Position numbers and translations under genes: made by a program. DNA of 32,238 nucleotides from Tidjanibacter sp. (lineage in GTDB: Bacteria; Bacteroidota; Bacteroidia; Bacteroidales; Rikenellaceae): assembly GCA_017631375.1 (NCBI GenBank), contig JAGBTK010000071.1, forward strand, positions 1 to 32,238, read 5' to 3'. Below the pieces are notes generated by a model. That model was not told where the DNA came from. It did not search any database and worked only from the letters and a program-made list of their open reading frames with translations. Positions 16,463-24,750 of this stretch are shown piece by piece (the stretch's first letter is position 1; each line of letters begins with the position of its first letter).

Positions 16463-18475
16463 ATGAAGCATTTTTTATCATTGATTTTCACTCTGTTGGC
16501 AGCCACAACACTTAGTGCGCGCCAGAGTTATGATGTAAGTCAGAATTGGAAATTCTTTACCTATAACGAGTCACAGGCAATCACCGTCAATCTTCCTCAC
16601 ACCTGGAATAATGACGCACTTGGCGGTCGAGCCGACTATTTCCGTGGCACAGGCAACTATCTGCGCTATATCGAGATGCTCCCCGAGTGGGAGGGCAAGC
16701 GCGTGTTCATTCGCTTTGGCGGATCGAATGCCGTCACCGATCTGTTGATTAATGGTCGCCACGCGGGACAGCATCGCGGTGGCTCGGATGCATTCCTTTT
16801 TGAGATTACCAACTTTGTGAGTTTCTCGGAGAGAAATCTCTTTTGGGTGATGGTTAACAACTCGCAAATGATTGATATTCTGCCTACTGCGGGTCCTGAC
16901 AATGCCTACGGAGGTATATTCCGCAAGGTGGAGATTATCGTTACCGACCGCGAGGCCATCAACCCCAACAATATGGGCGCAGATGGTGTTACAATCACCA
17001 CAACCGAAGTAAGCGAGCAGGTCGCAAAGGGTACGCTGAAGGTTGAGTTGCTTACCGACAATCTGCGCGGAGCAGAGGCTCTGGTGGAGATTGTAGCCCC
17101 CAACGGTCGTGTTGTTGAGCGCAAGAGTGGCAAGGCACGCAACGAGGAGGGTAAGGTGGTAGTCACAATCCCCTTTGAGGTGAGCCGTCCCACCTTGTGG
17201 CAGGCTGCCGAAAACCCCGCACTCTACGAGTTCCGTGTGCGCTCGTTGCAGGGTGGCGAGCCTTGCGACAGCATAACCGTTCGCAGTGGTTTCCGCAACT
17301 TCACCTATACCGCTAACGGTTTGAGCCTCAACGGCAAACCCTTCATAGCGAGAGGCGTTATAATGCATCGTGACCGTTCGCTGGTCGGTACTGCCGTGAG
17401 TGCCGATAATGTGACAGACGACCTCGACATCATCAACGAGATGGGGGCAAACACTATCTATGTTGTTGGTGGCTCGATGGGGCGTGAGTTCTACGACGAG
17501 TGCGACCGCAGAGGTCTGGTGGTAATCACGGGTATTCCGTTTACCGGCAGCAACATCTTAAATCAAAAGGGCTATTTCAATACCGAGTCATTCCGCAAAA
17601 ATGGCCGTCAGCAACTTGACGAGACAATCTGCCAGCTTGCGCACCACCCCTCAATTATGGCGTGGAATCTCTTTACGGAGATGGAGATCAGGGGTGAGAG
17701 CCCTATTGACTACCTGCGCGAACTCAACAGCCGCGCAAAGAGCCTCGACCCTACCCGTATGACAGCAGGCCTGAGCAATCAGGACGGAGATATCAACTTT
17801 ATCACCGACCTTATTGTCTGGAGCCACACTTTCGGCTGGATTGAGGGGCAGCCAGAGGATATCACCATCTGGCAGCGACAGATGCACTCCCACTCCGAGT
17901 GGAGCGCCCTGCGCTCGGCAGTAGCCTATCGTTGTGGCGGTAATGTATTGGATATCAGCGAGGTACTCGAAAAGCCCATCGCTTCGGGCAGCCTACATCC
18001 TGAGCGTTGGCAGACCCACTTCCACGATGTTTATATGAATAGTCTGGCTGCCGACTCGCTCTTCTGGGGCTCATTTATCAACTGTATGTTTGACTTCGGC
18101 TCGGTAAACAGCATCGGTGGCGACGGCACAGGTATCAACGATTCGGGAATTGTCACCTTCGACCGCCTGACACGCAAGGATGCCTATTATATATATAAGG
18201 CAGCGTGGAACGAAACCGTGCCCTTTATCCATATTGCCGAGAAGCGTTGGAAACGCCGCAGAGAGAGTACTCAGAACATTATTGTTTACTCCAATCAGCC
18301 ATCCGTCAAGCTGATTGTCAATGGTGTAGCACTCGACAGCGTTGAGCCTGTGAATGGAAAACACCTCTGGGAGGGCGTATCGCTTATGCCGGGCAGGAAT
18401 ACGATTGAGGCAAAGAGCGGCAATCTAACCGAAAAGGCAACAATCGAGATATTGACGAACAATATAATACTGTAA
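16463..18475 (+). CDS. Secreted glycoside hydrolase family 2 protein (beta-galactosidase-like)
   Basis: A 670-residue protein with a signal peptide (about residues 1-19, ending LSA-R). The GH2 order is clear: jelly-roll sugar-binding domain (about 20-165, NLPHTWNN and GGIFRKVEI), Ig-like domain (about 170-280), TIM barrel (about 285-585, entered by NGKPFIARGVIMHRDRS) and a short C-terminal Ig-like domain. In the acid/base segment WNLFTE (401-406) the glutamate E406 is kept, but the preceding residue, normally Asn in WSLGNE, is Thr. The likely nucleophile is E500 in DISEV, followed by SGSLHPERW. FDF at 543-545 and INDSGIVTFDR also match. The substrate (beta-galactoside, glucuronide or mannoside) is open. 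It is a single-gene unit with its own promoter and terminator. Confidence 0.87.
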   Translation: MKHFLSLIFTLLAATTLSARQSYDVSQNWKFFTYNESQAITVNLPHTWNNDALGGRADYFRGTGNYLRYIEMLPEWEGKRVFIRFGGSNAVTDLLINGRHAGQHRGGSDAFLFEITNFVSFSERNLFWVMVNNSQMIDILPTAGPDNAYGGIFRKVEIIVTDREAINPNNMGADGVTITTTEVSEQVAKGTLKVELLTDNLRGAEALVEIVAPNGRVVERKSGKARNEEGKVVVTIPFEVSRPTLWQAAENPALYEFRVRSLQGGEPCDSITVRSGFRNFTYTANGLSLNGKPFIARGVIMHRDRSLVGTAVSADNVTDDLDIINEMGANTIYVVGGSMGREFYDECDRRGLVVITGIPFTGSNILNQKGYFNTESFRKNGRQQLDETICQLAHHPSIMAWNLFTEMEIRGESPIDYLRELNSRAKSLDPTRMTAGLSNQDGDINFITDLIVWSHTFGWIEGQPEDITIWQRQMHSHSEWSALRSAVAYRCGGNVLDISEVLEKPIASGSLHPERWQTHFHDVYMNSLAADSLFWGSFINCMFDFGSVNSIGGDGTGINDSGIVTFDRLTRKDAYYIYKAAWNETVPFIHIAEKRWKRRRESTQNIIVYSNQPSVKLIVNGVALDSVEPVNGKHLWEGVSLMPGRNTIEAKSGNLTEKATIEILTNNIIL

Positions 18476-18480
18476 AATAA

Positions 18481-18517
18481 AAGTAGTCTGTGGCACCATA
18501 CCACAGACTACTTTTTT
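18481..18517. terminator. Bidirectional terminator between GH2 and WbqC-family genes
   Basis: A perfect 13-bp stem, AAGTAGTCTGTGG (18481-18493) with CCACAGACTACTT (18501-18513), has a 7-base loop. T-runs follow on the right, and A-rich sequence on the left serves the convergent gene. Confidence 0.88.
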
Positions 18518-18542
18518 ATATAATAGTCGTTACGCCCGAAAA

Positions 18543-19163
18543 TCACATAGAGCGAAGGTAATTCAGTGTTTCGGAGGGTCCTTCGCAAAAGAGCAGATCC
18601 AGAATTGAGAGTCTTGGCTGGAAACCGCCCTCAGCCGCTTCGGGGAAGACGTGGTAGTATTCGGGATACTCGAAGGCAGGTTGTGCACAACCTATCAGAA
18701 ACGGATAGGCACGGAAATCTGTATCGCCCTTGCCGGCAACAACATATCGCTCCGAGATACTATACTGAGGGGTAACTTTCAGTGCCTTGCAGACAGCCTC
18801 AACGAGCAGAAAATTCCACTCGCGGAGCGAACGAATCTCCTGCGTATAGAGCGGCTCAAAGTGGTGTGCCAGATAGTCAAAATAGGGGGAACTCTTGTAT
18901 GCCGAGCGAATAGCGTTCCAGTGTTGGTGCTGCCAGCGTTTGGAGTAATCGACCTCCATCGCCGCCACCGCTTTCTTGCGCAGTGAACTACCCTTCACCA
19001 CATTGACGGTCAGTACCATAACGCCATCGGCAGTGAGAATCTCAGCCCTGTTTCGGCAGGTCTGCTTCACATAGTTTTCGCCCACATCAATAACGGCCTC
19101 GCCCCTGAGGAGGAGTGCCCACCACTCGGTATTGCCGAGATATGTCAACGGTAATATATTCAT
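18543..19163 (-). CDS. WbqC-like family protein
   Basis: A 206-residue protein of the WbqC-like family, seen from the N-terminal NILPLTYLGNTEWWALLLRG, the YVKQTCRNRAEILTADG segment and the C-terminal LSILDLLFCEGP. I start it at 19163 rather than at an in-frame start at 19190. The shorter form begins with the conserved MNILPLTYL, and the start lies one base past the ispG stop codon. The longer form would overlap the ispG end with a non-conserved leader. WbqC was named from O-antigen clusters, but no biochemical activity is firmly established. In Bacteroidales the gene often sits in housekeeping contexts, as here behind ispG. Confidence 0.8.
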   Translation of the reverse strand: MNILPLTYLGNTEWWALLLRGEAVIDVGENYVKQTCRNRAEILTADGVMVLTVNVVKGSSLRKKAVAAMEVDYSKRWQHQHWNAIRSAYKSSPYFDYLAHHFEPLYTQEIRSLREWNFLLVEAVCKALKVTPQYSISERYVVAGKGDTDFRAYPFLIGCAQPAFEYPEYYHVFPEAAEGGFQPRLSILDLLFCEGPSETLNYLRSM

Positions 19164-19164
19164 C

Positions 19165-20730
19165 CTATTTCTGTTCTGTCCAACGGCCATCGGCCTTAAT
19201 CAACTCCACAAGTCTGTCGAGTGCCTCAGCCTGCGGGATGTTGCGGCAAACCACCTCCTTGCCGCGATAGAGCGACACCTTACCGCGAGCAGCACCCACA
19301 TAGCCATAATCGGCATCCGCCATCTCGCCGGGGCCATTAACGATGCAACCCATCACACCGATTTTCAGCCCTTTGAGATGTGAAGTGCGCTCCTTGATCT
19401 GCGCCAGAGTGCCTTGCAGATCGTAGAGCGTACGACCGCAACCCGGACAGGATATATACTCAGTCTTGCAGATACGCACACGCGAAGCCTGCAAGATATC
19501 AAGCATCACACCCTCTAACTCCTCCGAGCTCACCTCCGAGCAACGGATATCTATCGCATCGGCAAGCCCATCGACAAACATAACGCCGAAATCAGCTGCC
19601 GCCTTGATTCGCAACTCATCTGCCGAGCCGACACTATATGTACGACTGAGCATTACGGGGCGATGGTCGCCATCGGCCTCCTTGCGGGCAATCGCTCTGC
19701 GCCACTCGGCAACGGGATTCTTGCCCACAGCCTCGATAGCGCACACTCCTGCACGCTCCTCCTCGGTCATTTCCGAACAGAGCAGAGGCACACAGTTGCC
19801 ACCTACTCGCCCTACCTGCGCACTCACATTCCTACGATACTCAAATGGAGAATATTTTTGCTCAAAAGAGTCGGCAGCAGCAGGCTCCCAAGCCACATCT
19901 GCCTCCTCTCTATCTGCCATATAGTCAACCAACATACGGCCCGCAACCACCTCTCGCTCAGGCTCTTCGGTGAGCGACACACGAATAGTGTCACCTATGC
20001 CGTCTGCCAGCAGAGCCCCAATACCCACTGCCGACTTAATGCGTCCCTCGTTGCCATCGCCCGCCTCGGTAACGCCCAGGTGGAGAGGGTAATTCATCTC
20101 CTCTCTCTGCATAGCCTCAACCAACATACGGTAGGCGTAAATCATAACCCTCACATTGCTCGACTTCATCGAGACCACCACATTGTGGAAATTATGGTCA
20201 CGGCAAGCACGCAGATACTCCATAGCCGAAGCCACCATACCCTCAGGCGTGTCGCCATAGAGGTCGAACATACGGGACGAGAGAGAGCCGTGGTTGACAC
20301 CTATGCGCAGTGCTACACCTCTGCGGGCGCACTTCTCAAGGAGTGAATCGAGTGCTCCGCCCTTGTCGTTATAGTTGCCGGGGTTGATACGCACCTTATC
20401 GGCACTCTCGGCAGCCACATCGGCAGCAGCGGGGAGGAAGTGTACATCAGCCACAAGTGCCACATCGGGCCACTCGGTATGGGTGTGAGCAGCTATCTCG
20501 GCAAGATTACGAGCCTCGCGAGTCCCTTGTGTAGTGAGACGGACAATGCGACAACCCTCGCGCGCAGCAGCAGCAATCTGCTCTACGCAGGCCTCTGTAT
20601 CGTTGGTATCGCGATTTGTCATCGTCTGTACCGCCACGGGATAACTGCCGCCAATGACCGTCTTACCGATGCGAACCTCGCACGCCTGACGACGAGTAAA
20701 GAGAAATAGGTTATCACAAAACTTGCTCAT
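19165..20730 (-). CDS. ispG: 4-hydroxy-3-methylbut-2-enyl diphosphate synthase (flavodoxin/ferredoxin)
   Basis: A 521-residue enzyme of the MEP isoprenoid pathway that converts ME-cPP to HMBPP with a 4Fe-4S cluster. The TIM barrel is at about 15-270 (VAVQTMTNRDTNDT, ALVADVHFLP, KVRINPGNY, RIGVNHGSLS, LGVTEAGDG). An inserted A* domain spans about 275-420. The C-terminal cluster domain carries C428 and C431 (SCPGCGRT), C462 and E469 (GCIVNGPGEM). The three-domain form is typical of Bacteroidetes, Chlamydia and plants. At 521 residues the insert is shorter than I would expect for Bacteroides (about 610). All cluster ligands are present. It is followed by the WbqC-family gene after one base. Confidence 0.96.
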   Translation of the reverse strand: MSKFCDNLFLFTRRQACEVRIGKTVIGGSYPVAVQTMTNRDTNDTEACVEQIAAAAREGCRIVRLTTQGTREARNLAEIAAHTHTEWPDVALVADVHFLPAAADVAAESADKVRINPGNYNDKGGALDSLLEKCARRGVALRIGVNHGSLSSRMFDLYGDTPEGMVASAMEYLRACRDHNFHNVVVSMKSSNVRVMIYAYRMLVEAMQREEMNYPLHLGVTEAGDGNEGRIKSAVGIGALLADGIGDTIRVSLTEEPEREVVAGRMLVDYMADREEADVAWEPAAADSFEQKYSPFEYRRNVSAQVGRVGGNCVPLLCSEMTEEERAGVCAIEAVGKNPVAEWRRAIARKEADGDHRPVMLSRTYSVGSADELRIKAAADFGVMFVDGLADAIDIRCSEVSSEELEGVMLDILQASRVRICKTEYISCPGCGRTLYDLQGTLAQIKERTSHLKGLKIGVMGCIVNGPGEMADADYGYVGAARGKVSLYRGKEVVCRNIPQAEALDRLVELIKADGRWTEQK

Positions 20731-20761
20731 AGTATTTGCTCACAAAAGGTTGTTCCACCCA

Positions 20762-20769
20762 CAAAAATA
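20762..20769 (-). promoter_or_regulatory. Probable -7 box of the ispG promoter
   Basis: Reads TATTTTTG on the minus strand (exact TAnnTTTG), about 32 bases before the ispG ATG. No convincing TTTG lies at the right -33 distance. Confidence 0.55.
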
Positions 20770-20812
20770 GTTCTTTCACGCCAAAAAAGTATGCACTTTC
20801 AAAAAAGTTTAC

Positions 20813-20820
20813 TATTTTAG
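20813..20820 (+). promoter_or_regulatory. Possible -7 box for the secreted 228-residue protein
   Basis: TATTTTAG differs from TAnnTTTG by one base (A for the last T). It lies 29 bases before the ATG at 20849, the same distance as the exact box upstream of the GH2 gene. It is divergent from the ispG box about 45 bases away. Confidence 0.4.
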
Positions 20821-20848
20821 TAGCGGAAACAACAATAACAATCAGAAT

Positions 20849-21535
20849 ATGAAACGATTTTTGACACTAACCGCAATGCTGGTGTTCTCCATTTTGAGCG
20901 CATCGGCACAAGAGCCGGAGAAATTTACTATCCGCTTTGAGGAGAATCTGGCAAAATATCTCTACCTCTACGATGAGTGGCAGACCGGTATTGCCGAGTT
21001 TGAGAACAATCGTAACGAGTTAAAGGTTAACTATAATGCCTATTTCCAGAGAGTGCAGTATGTTGACAAGAACGATATCTATGCTTATGATATTGTCAGC
21101 ACCTCTCCCCTGCTCTATGTCACTATCGGTGAGGATAAATGGGTGAATGACGGCAAGAAGCACTACCGCGTAATTCGCGAGCAGGATGGTATCTATCTTG
21201 CAGAGGCTATCACAGTCCACACTGTTGATAAAGCGATGGATGCAGGCTATGGCGCAACCTCCTCGACTTCGGCAATCTCCTCTACCAACGCTATGTTCAA
21301 TATGAACTCCGGTTTTATGGACCTGCGTCAGGTAAGCACAATGGAACTCTCTATGGAGCGTCGTACAAACTATGTCATTGGCAAGGACGGCGACTTCAAC
21401 TCGCTCTCTACCAAGAACCTGACCAAGGCATTCCCTGAGAAGAAGAACGAGCTTCGCGATTTTGTGAAGAAGGAGAAGATCGACTTCAATGTACGCGAAG
21501 ATGCAATCCGCGTATTTGAGTTCCTCTGCGAGTAA
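20849..21535 (+). CDS. Secreted protein of unknown function
   Basis: A 228-residue protein that I do not recognise. The N-terminus is a clear signal peptide (MKRFLTLTAMLVFSILSASA, cut near AQ at 20-21) with no lipobox cysteine, so it should be periplasmic or surface-exposed. The mature part is rich in Tyr, Asp, Glu and Lys in its first half (an LAKYLYLYDEWQTGI helix). A serine/threonine- and methionine-rich linker follows (about 135-160, ATSSTSAISSTNAMF), then a charged helical end (KKNELRDFVKKEKIDF). There are no catalytic motifs. Its pattern of use of G/C-ending codons resembles its neighbours, so it is probably native. It precedes a hairpin element and recG. Confidence 0.8.
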   Translation: MKRFLTLTAMLVFSILSASAQEPEKFTIRFEENLAKYLYLYDEWQTGIAEFENNRNELKVNYNAYFQRVQYVDKNDIYAYDIVSTSPLLYVTIGEDKWVNDGKKHYRVIREQDGIYLAEAITVHTVDKAMDAGYGATSSTSAISSTNAMFNMNSGFMDLRQVSTMELSMERRTNYVIGKDGDFNSLSTKNLTKAFPEKKNELRDFVKKEKIDFNVREDAIRVFEFLCE

Positions 21536-21558
21536 GAGAGGGATAACAACTTTTTGAT

Positions 21559-21628
21559 GGCTGTTAAAGGCTGCTGCCGTAGAGAACGACCGCGAGGTTG
21601 TAGGAGTAGTCTTTAACAGTCTGTTTTT
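21559..21628 (+). terminator. Long-range hairpin with GNRA-capped inner stem, terminator-like
   Basis: The arms GGCTGTTAAAGGCT (21559-21572) and AGTCTTTAACAGTC (21608-21621) pair over 14 positions, two of them G-U, and are followed by five T (21624-21628). The enclosed region holds a second stem, CGACC/GGTTG (21587-21600), capped by the GNRA tetraloop GCGA. It could be a terminator for the preceding gene or an attenuator in front of recG, which starts 25 bases later. Confidence 0.55.
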
Positions 21629-21652
21629 AATATAGATACAACAATAAACACC

Positions 21653-23767
21653 GTGCAAAACAAGCTGACCAATGAGATAAAATATCTGCCGGGGGTGGGT
21701 GAGCGACGAGCCTCGCTACTTGCCTCTGAGGTCGGCATACGCACATTTGGCGACCTGCTCTACTACTTCCCCTTCCGCCACGTTGACCGCACACGCATCT
21801 TCCGCATCACCGAAGTCACCGAGGAACACACCTCCTACATACAGGTTCGGGCGAGGGTGATGAACATCACCACCCAAGGCGCGGGAGCCAAGCAAAGACT
21901 TATCGTACGAGTAGCCGACAGCAGCGGCGCAGCAGAACTCGTCTGGTTTAAGGGGATTAAGTGGATTGGCAAGAAGATAGAGGCAGGGCGCGAGTATATA
22001 ATCTTCGGCAAACCCAACATCTTCAAGGGGGCACTAAGTTTTGTACATCCTGAGGTGGAGCTCGTGGAGCACTTCCTCAGCCGCCAAAACGCCTCAGTGC
22101 AAGGCGTTTACAGCACTACCGAGCGACTGACAACCTCCGGTCTTGGGAGCAAGGGCATCTACGGTCTTGTATGCTCCCTGTGGCCACTTGTGGAGGAGGA
22201 GATTAGCGAGACGCTGCCGCCCTACATTGTGGAGGGTTGCCAGCTTGTCGATCTGCGCACTGCACTGCACGACATCCACTTCCCGCCCTCAAACGAGGCT
22301 CTGCGCAATGCCGAACGACGACTGAAATTTGAAGAGCTATTTGGCATCCAACTCGGCATTCTCTCACGCCGCTCGTCACGCACGACAAACAGCAACGGCT
22401 TTATTTTCAACCGCGTGGGCGACCACTTCCGCTCGCTCTACGCCTCCCTGCCATTCCCGCTTACCGATGCGCAACAGCGTGTTATTAAGGAGATTAGAGC
22501 CGACACCGTCACGGGACATCAGATGAATCGTCTGTTACAGGGCGATGTGGGCAGCGGCAAGACGCTTGTCGCCCTGGTCTCGATGATGCTGGCGGTGGAC
22601 AATGGTTTTCAGGCCTGTATGATGGCTCCCACAGAGATTCTTGCACGCCAACACTTTGCCTCAATAGAGCGTTTTGTGGAAAACACGCCTGCAAAGGGGT
22701 GTGTGGCGGTGCTCACGGGTGCTACGCGCGCCAAGGAGCGTCGTGAGATTTTGGCAGGTCTGATGGATGGGCGGATAAAAATTCTGGTTGGTACTCACGC
22801 GCTTATCGAGGACACGGTGCAATTTGCCAATCTCGGTTTTGTGGTTATCGACGAGCAGCACCGCTTTGGTGTGGAGCAGAGAGCGAAGATGTGGACCAAG
22901 AATCAGATTGCGCCCCACATCCTTGTAATGACGGCCACCCCCATCCCTCGAACTCTTGCGATGACGCTCTATGGCGATCTCGACATCTCGGTAATCGACA
23001 AACTACCCCCCGGACGAAAGCCTATCCGCACGCGCCATCTCTTTGAGTCGCAACGACTTATGCTTCACGGTTTCATCAAACGCGAAATTGCCGCTGGTCG
23101 TCAGGTATATGTGGTATATCCTTTGATAAAAGAGTCAGAAAAGGCCGATTATAAGAACCTGTATGAGGGTTTTGCTCAACTCACCGACGAGTTCCGCGAG
23201 CCTACATACAGAGTTGGAGCGGTACACGGCAAGATGACCAACGAGGAGAAAAATGGCAATATGGAGGATTTTAAGCGCGGCATAACCAATATATTAGTCG
23301 CCACATCCGTTATAGAGGTAGGAGTCGATGTTCCCAACGCTACGGTGATGGTCATCGAGAGTGCCGAACGATTTGGCTTGTCGCAGTTGCACCAGCTGCG
23401 AGGCCGTGTGGGGCGTGGTGGCGAACAGTCCTACTGCGTGCTGATGAGTGGCGATAGGCTAACCCGCGAGGCGAAGGCACGATTGGGGGCTATGGTTGAG
23501 ACCACCGATGGCTTCCGCCTTGCCGAACTCGACCTCAAACTGCGCGGTGCAGGCGATCTGGCAGGTACTCAGCAGAGCGGAGAGCCCTTCGAATTACGCA
23601 TCGCCTCCGTGAGTCGCGACAGCCAGATTGTAGAGTGGGCGCGACGCGTAGCCGAGAAGGTGATTACGGAAGACCCGACACTCTCGCTTCCCAAAAACAG
23701 GGGGCTGGCGGAGCTGAGGGCGCAATATAGTGGAAAGGAGCAGACCGACTTCGCAATGATTTCGTAG
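21653..23767 (+). CDS. recG: ATP-dependent DNA helicase RecG
   Basis: A 704-residue superfamily 2 helicase that remodels stalled replication forks and Holliday junctions. The N-terminal wedge/OB domain (about 1-160) begins with the helix-hairpin-helix-like YLPGVGERRASLL. The helicase core has Walker A GDVGSGKT at 297-304, the RecG version of Walker B DEQH at 400-403, MTATPIPRTLAMTLYGDLD (motif III), SVIEVGVDVPNAT (motif V) and LRGRVGRGGEQSYC (motif VI). The length is normal. The start is GTG, with no better ATG upstream, and the N-terminus then matches other RecG proteins. The DUF3108 gene follows after 15 bases, probably co-transcribed. Confidence 0.96.
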   Translation: MQNKLTNEIKYLPGVGERRASLLASEVGIRTFGDLLYYFPFRHVDRTRIFRITEVTEEHTSYIQVRARVMNITTQGAGAKQRLIVRVADSSGAAELVWFKGIKWIGKKIEAGREYIIFGKPNIFKGALSFVHPEVELVEHFLSRQNASVQGVYSTTERLTTSGLGSKGIYGLVCSLWPLVEEEISETLPPYIVEGCQLVDLRTALHDIHFPPSNEALRNAERRLKFEELFGIQLGILSRRSSRTTNSNGFIFNRVGDHFRSLYASLPFPLTDAQQRVIKEIRADTVTGHQMNRLLQGDVGSGKTLVALVSMMLAVDNGFQACMMAPTEILARQHFASIERFVENTPAKGCVAVLTGATRAKERREILAGLMDGRIKILVGTHALIEDTVQFANLGFVVIDEQHRFGVEQRAKMWTKNQIAPHILVMTATPIPRTLAMTLYGDLDISVIDKLPPGRKPIRTRHLFESQRLMLHGFIKREIAAGRQVYVVYPLIKESEKADYKNLYEGFAQLTDEFREPTYRVGAVHGKMTNEEKNGNMEDFKRGITNILVATSVIEVGVDVPNATVMVIESAERFGLSQLHQLRGRVGRGGEQSYCVLMSGDRLTREAKARLGAMVETTDGFRLAELDLKLRGAGDLAGTQQSGEPFELRIASVSRDSQIVEWARRVAEKVITEDPTLSLPKNRGLAELRAQYSGKEQTDFAMIS

Positions 23768-23782
23768 AGAGGAGGGTGATAT

Positions 23783-24637
23783 ATGAGATTTTTCTACACA
23801 CTTTTGTTCACGCTGACAGTAACCTCATTGTTAACCGTTCAGCGTGTAACTGCACAACCGCTTGCCTCCGGTGCTTTTGTGCCGGGTGAGAGTCTGACAT
23901 ATACGATAAGTTTTCGCTCGAAGGTGTTGATTGGTGCCAACATCGGCGAAGTGACAAGCGAGGTAGTCGGGGAGAGTGTGGACGGCACTCCCGCGTGGCG
24001 CATATCGGCTCGGGCAGTGACCAACAAGATGGCGCGCGTCGTATTCAAACTCGACGACCAACTCAACACCTGGCTGGCAACAAGCGACGGCCTCCCCGTG
24101 CAGTTTAAGCAGGATATCAACGAGGGTGGTTGGCAGAGCGAATCGCAATACTACTACAATTGGAACAACGGCACGGCACTTGCCCGCTATCGCCAATATG
24201 ACGATCCGTGGCGAGATACCAACCTGAAGATAGACACCTCTGTCCGCGACTATCTGGCTCACTTCTACGCACTGCGCAACAACAACATTATCAACACAAT
24301 GCGCAAAGGGGACAGCAGGAAAATCGGCATCATCCTCAACGACCAGATTCAGTATATATCATACACCTATCTGGGAGCGGAGGAGAAGGATATTACCGGC
24401 ATAGGCAAAGTGCGCACAATAAAGTTGGAGTGCCAAATCGCACTGCCCAATGGCGAGAAGTTAGCGGAAGGTAACATCTTCCATCTCTGGATCTCCAACG
24501 ACCGCAACTACATACCTCTCTACCTCGAAACGCCCACCCGCTACGGCATTGCAAAAGCTCGACTGAGCAGTTACGCAGGGCTGAAATATCCGTGGGAGAG
24601 TGTCCTGCTTGGCTCTAAATTGAAAACCGAGAAATAG
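23783..24637 (+). CDS. DUF3108 domain-containing secreted protein
   Basis: A 284-residue protein with a signal peptide (about 1-24, cut near VTA-QP). The mature protein matches the beta-rich DUF3108 family: GESLTYTISFRSKVLIGANIG near the start, DQLNTWLATSDGLPVQFKQD, YYNWNN, and a late segment with LWISNDRNYIPLYLETPTRYGIAKARL. Members are periplasmic proteins of unknown role that resemble lipid- or LolA-like beta folds. That structural likeness is recalled and not shown. It sits 15 bases behind recG and is followed by a new promoter, so it probably ends the recG transcription unit. Confidence 0.82.
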   Translation: MRFFYTLLFTLTVTSLLTVQRVTAQPLASGAFVPGESLTYTISFRSKVLIGANIGEVTSEVVGESVDGTPAWRISARAVTNKMARVVFKLDDQLNTWLATSDGLPVQFKQDINEGGWQSESQYYYNWNNGTALARYRQYDDPWRDTNLKIDTSVRDYLAHFYALRNNNIINTMRKGDSRKIGIILNDQIQYISYTYLGAEEKDITGIGKVRTIKLECQIALPNGEKLAEGNIFHLWISNDRNYIPLYLETPTRYGIAKARLSSYAGLKYPWESVLLGSKLKTEK

Positions 24638-24687
24638 GTAAAACGGGAAAAATGGCTTAAGTAGAGGGTAATTTCCGCGAAAAGAGT

Positions 24688-24695
24688 TATCTTTG
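24688..24695 (+). promoter_or_regulatory. Probable -7 box for the coiled-coil protein and lspA
   Basis: TATCTTTG is an exact TAnnTTTG and lies 55 bases before the ATG at 24751. No clear -33 TTTG is seen; ATTTC at 24671-24675 is the nearest candidate. Confidence 0.6.
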
Positions 24696-24750
24696 TCACA
24701 AATGCAGCAAAACAGACCGCTGTTTATAAACCTGAAACAACACAGAAAAT

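Noticed and set aside
19164..19190. Upstream in-frame start for the WbqC-family gene
   Set aside because: It adds nine non-conserved residues and overlaps the ispG end; the ATG at 19163 starts the conserved region directly behind the ispG stop.
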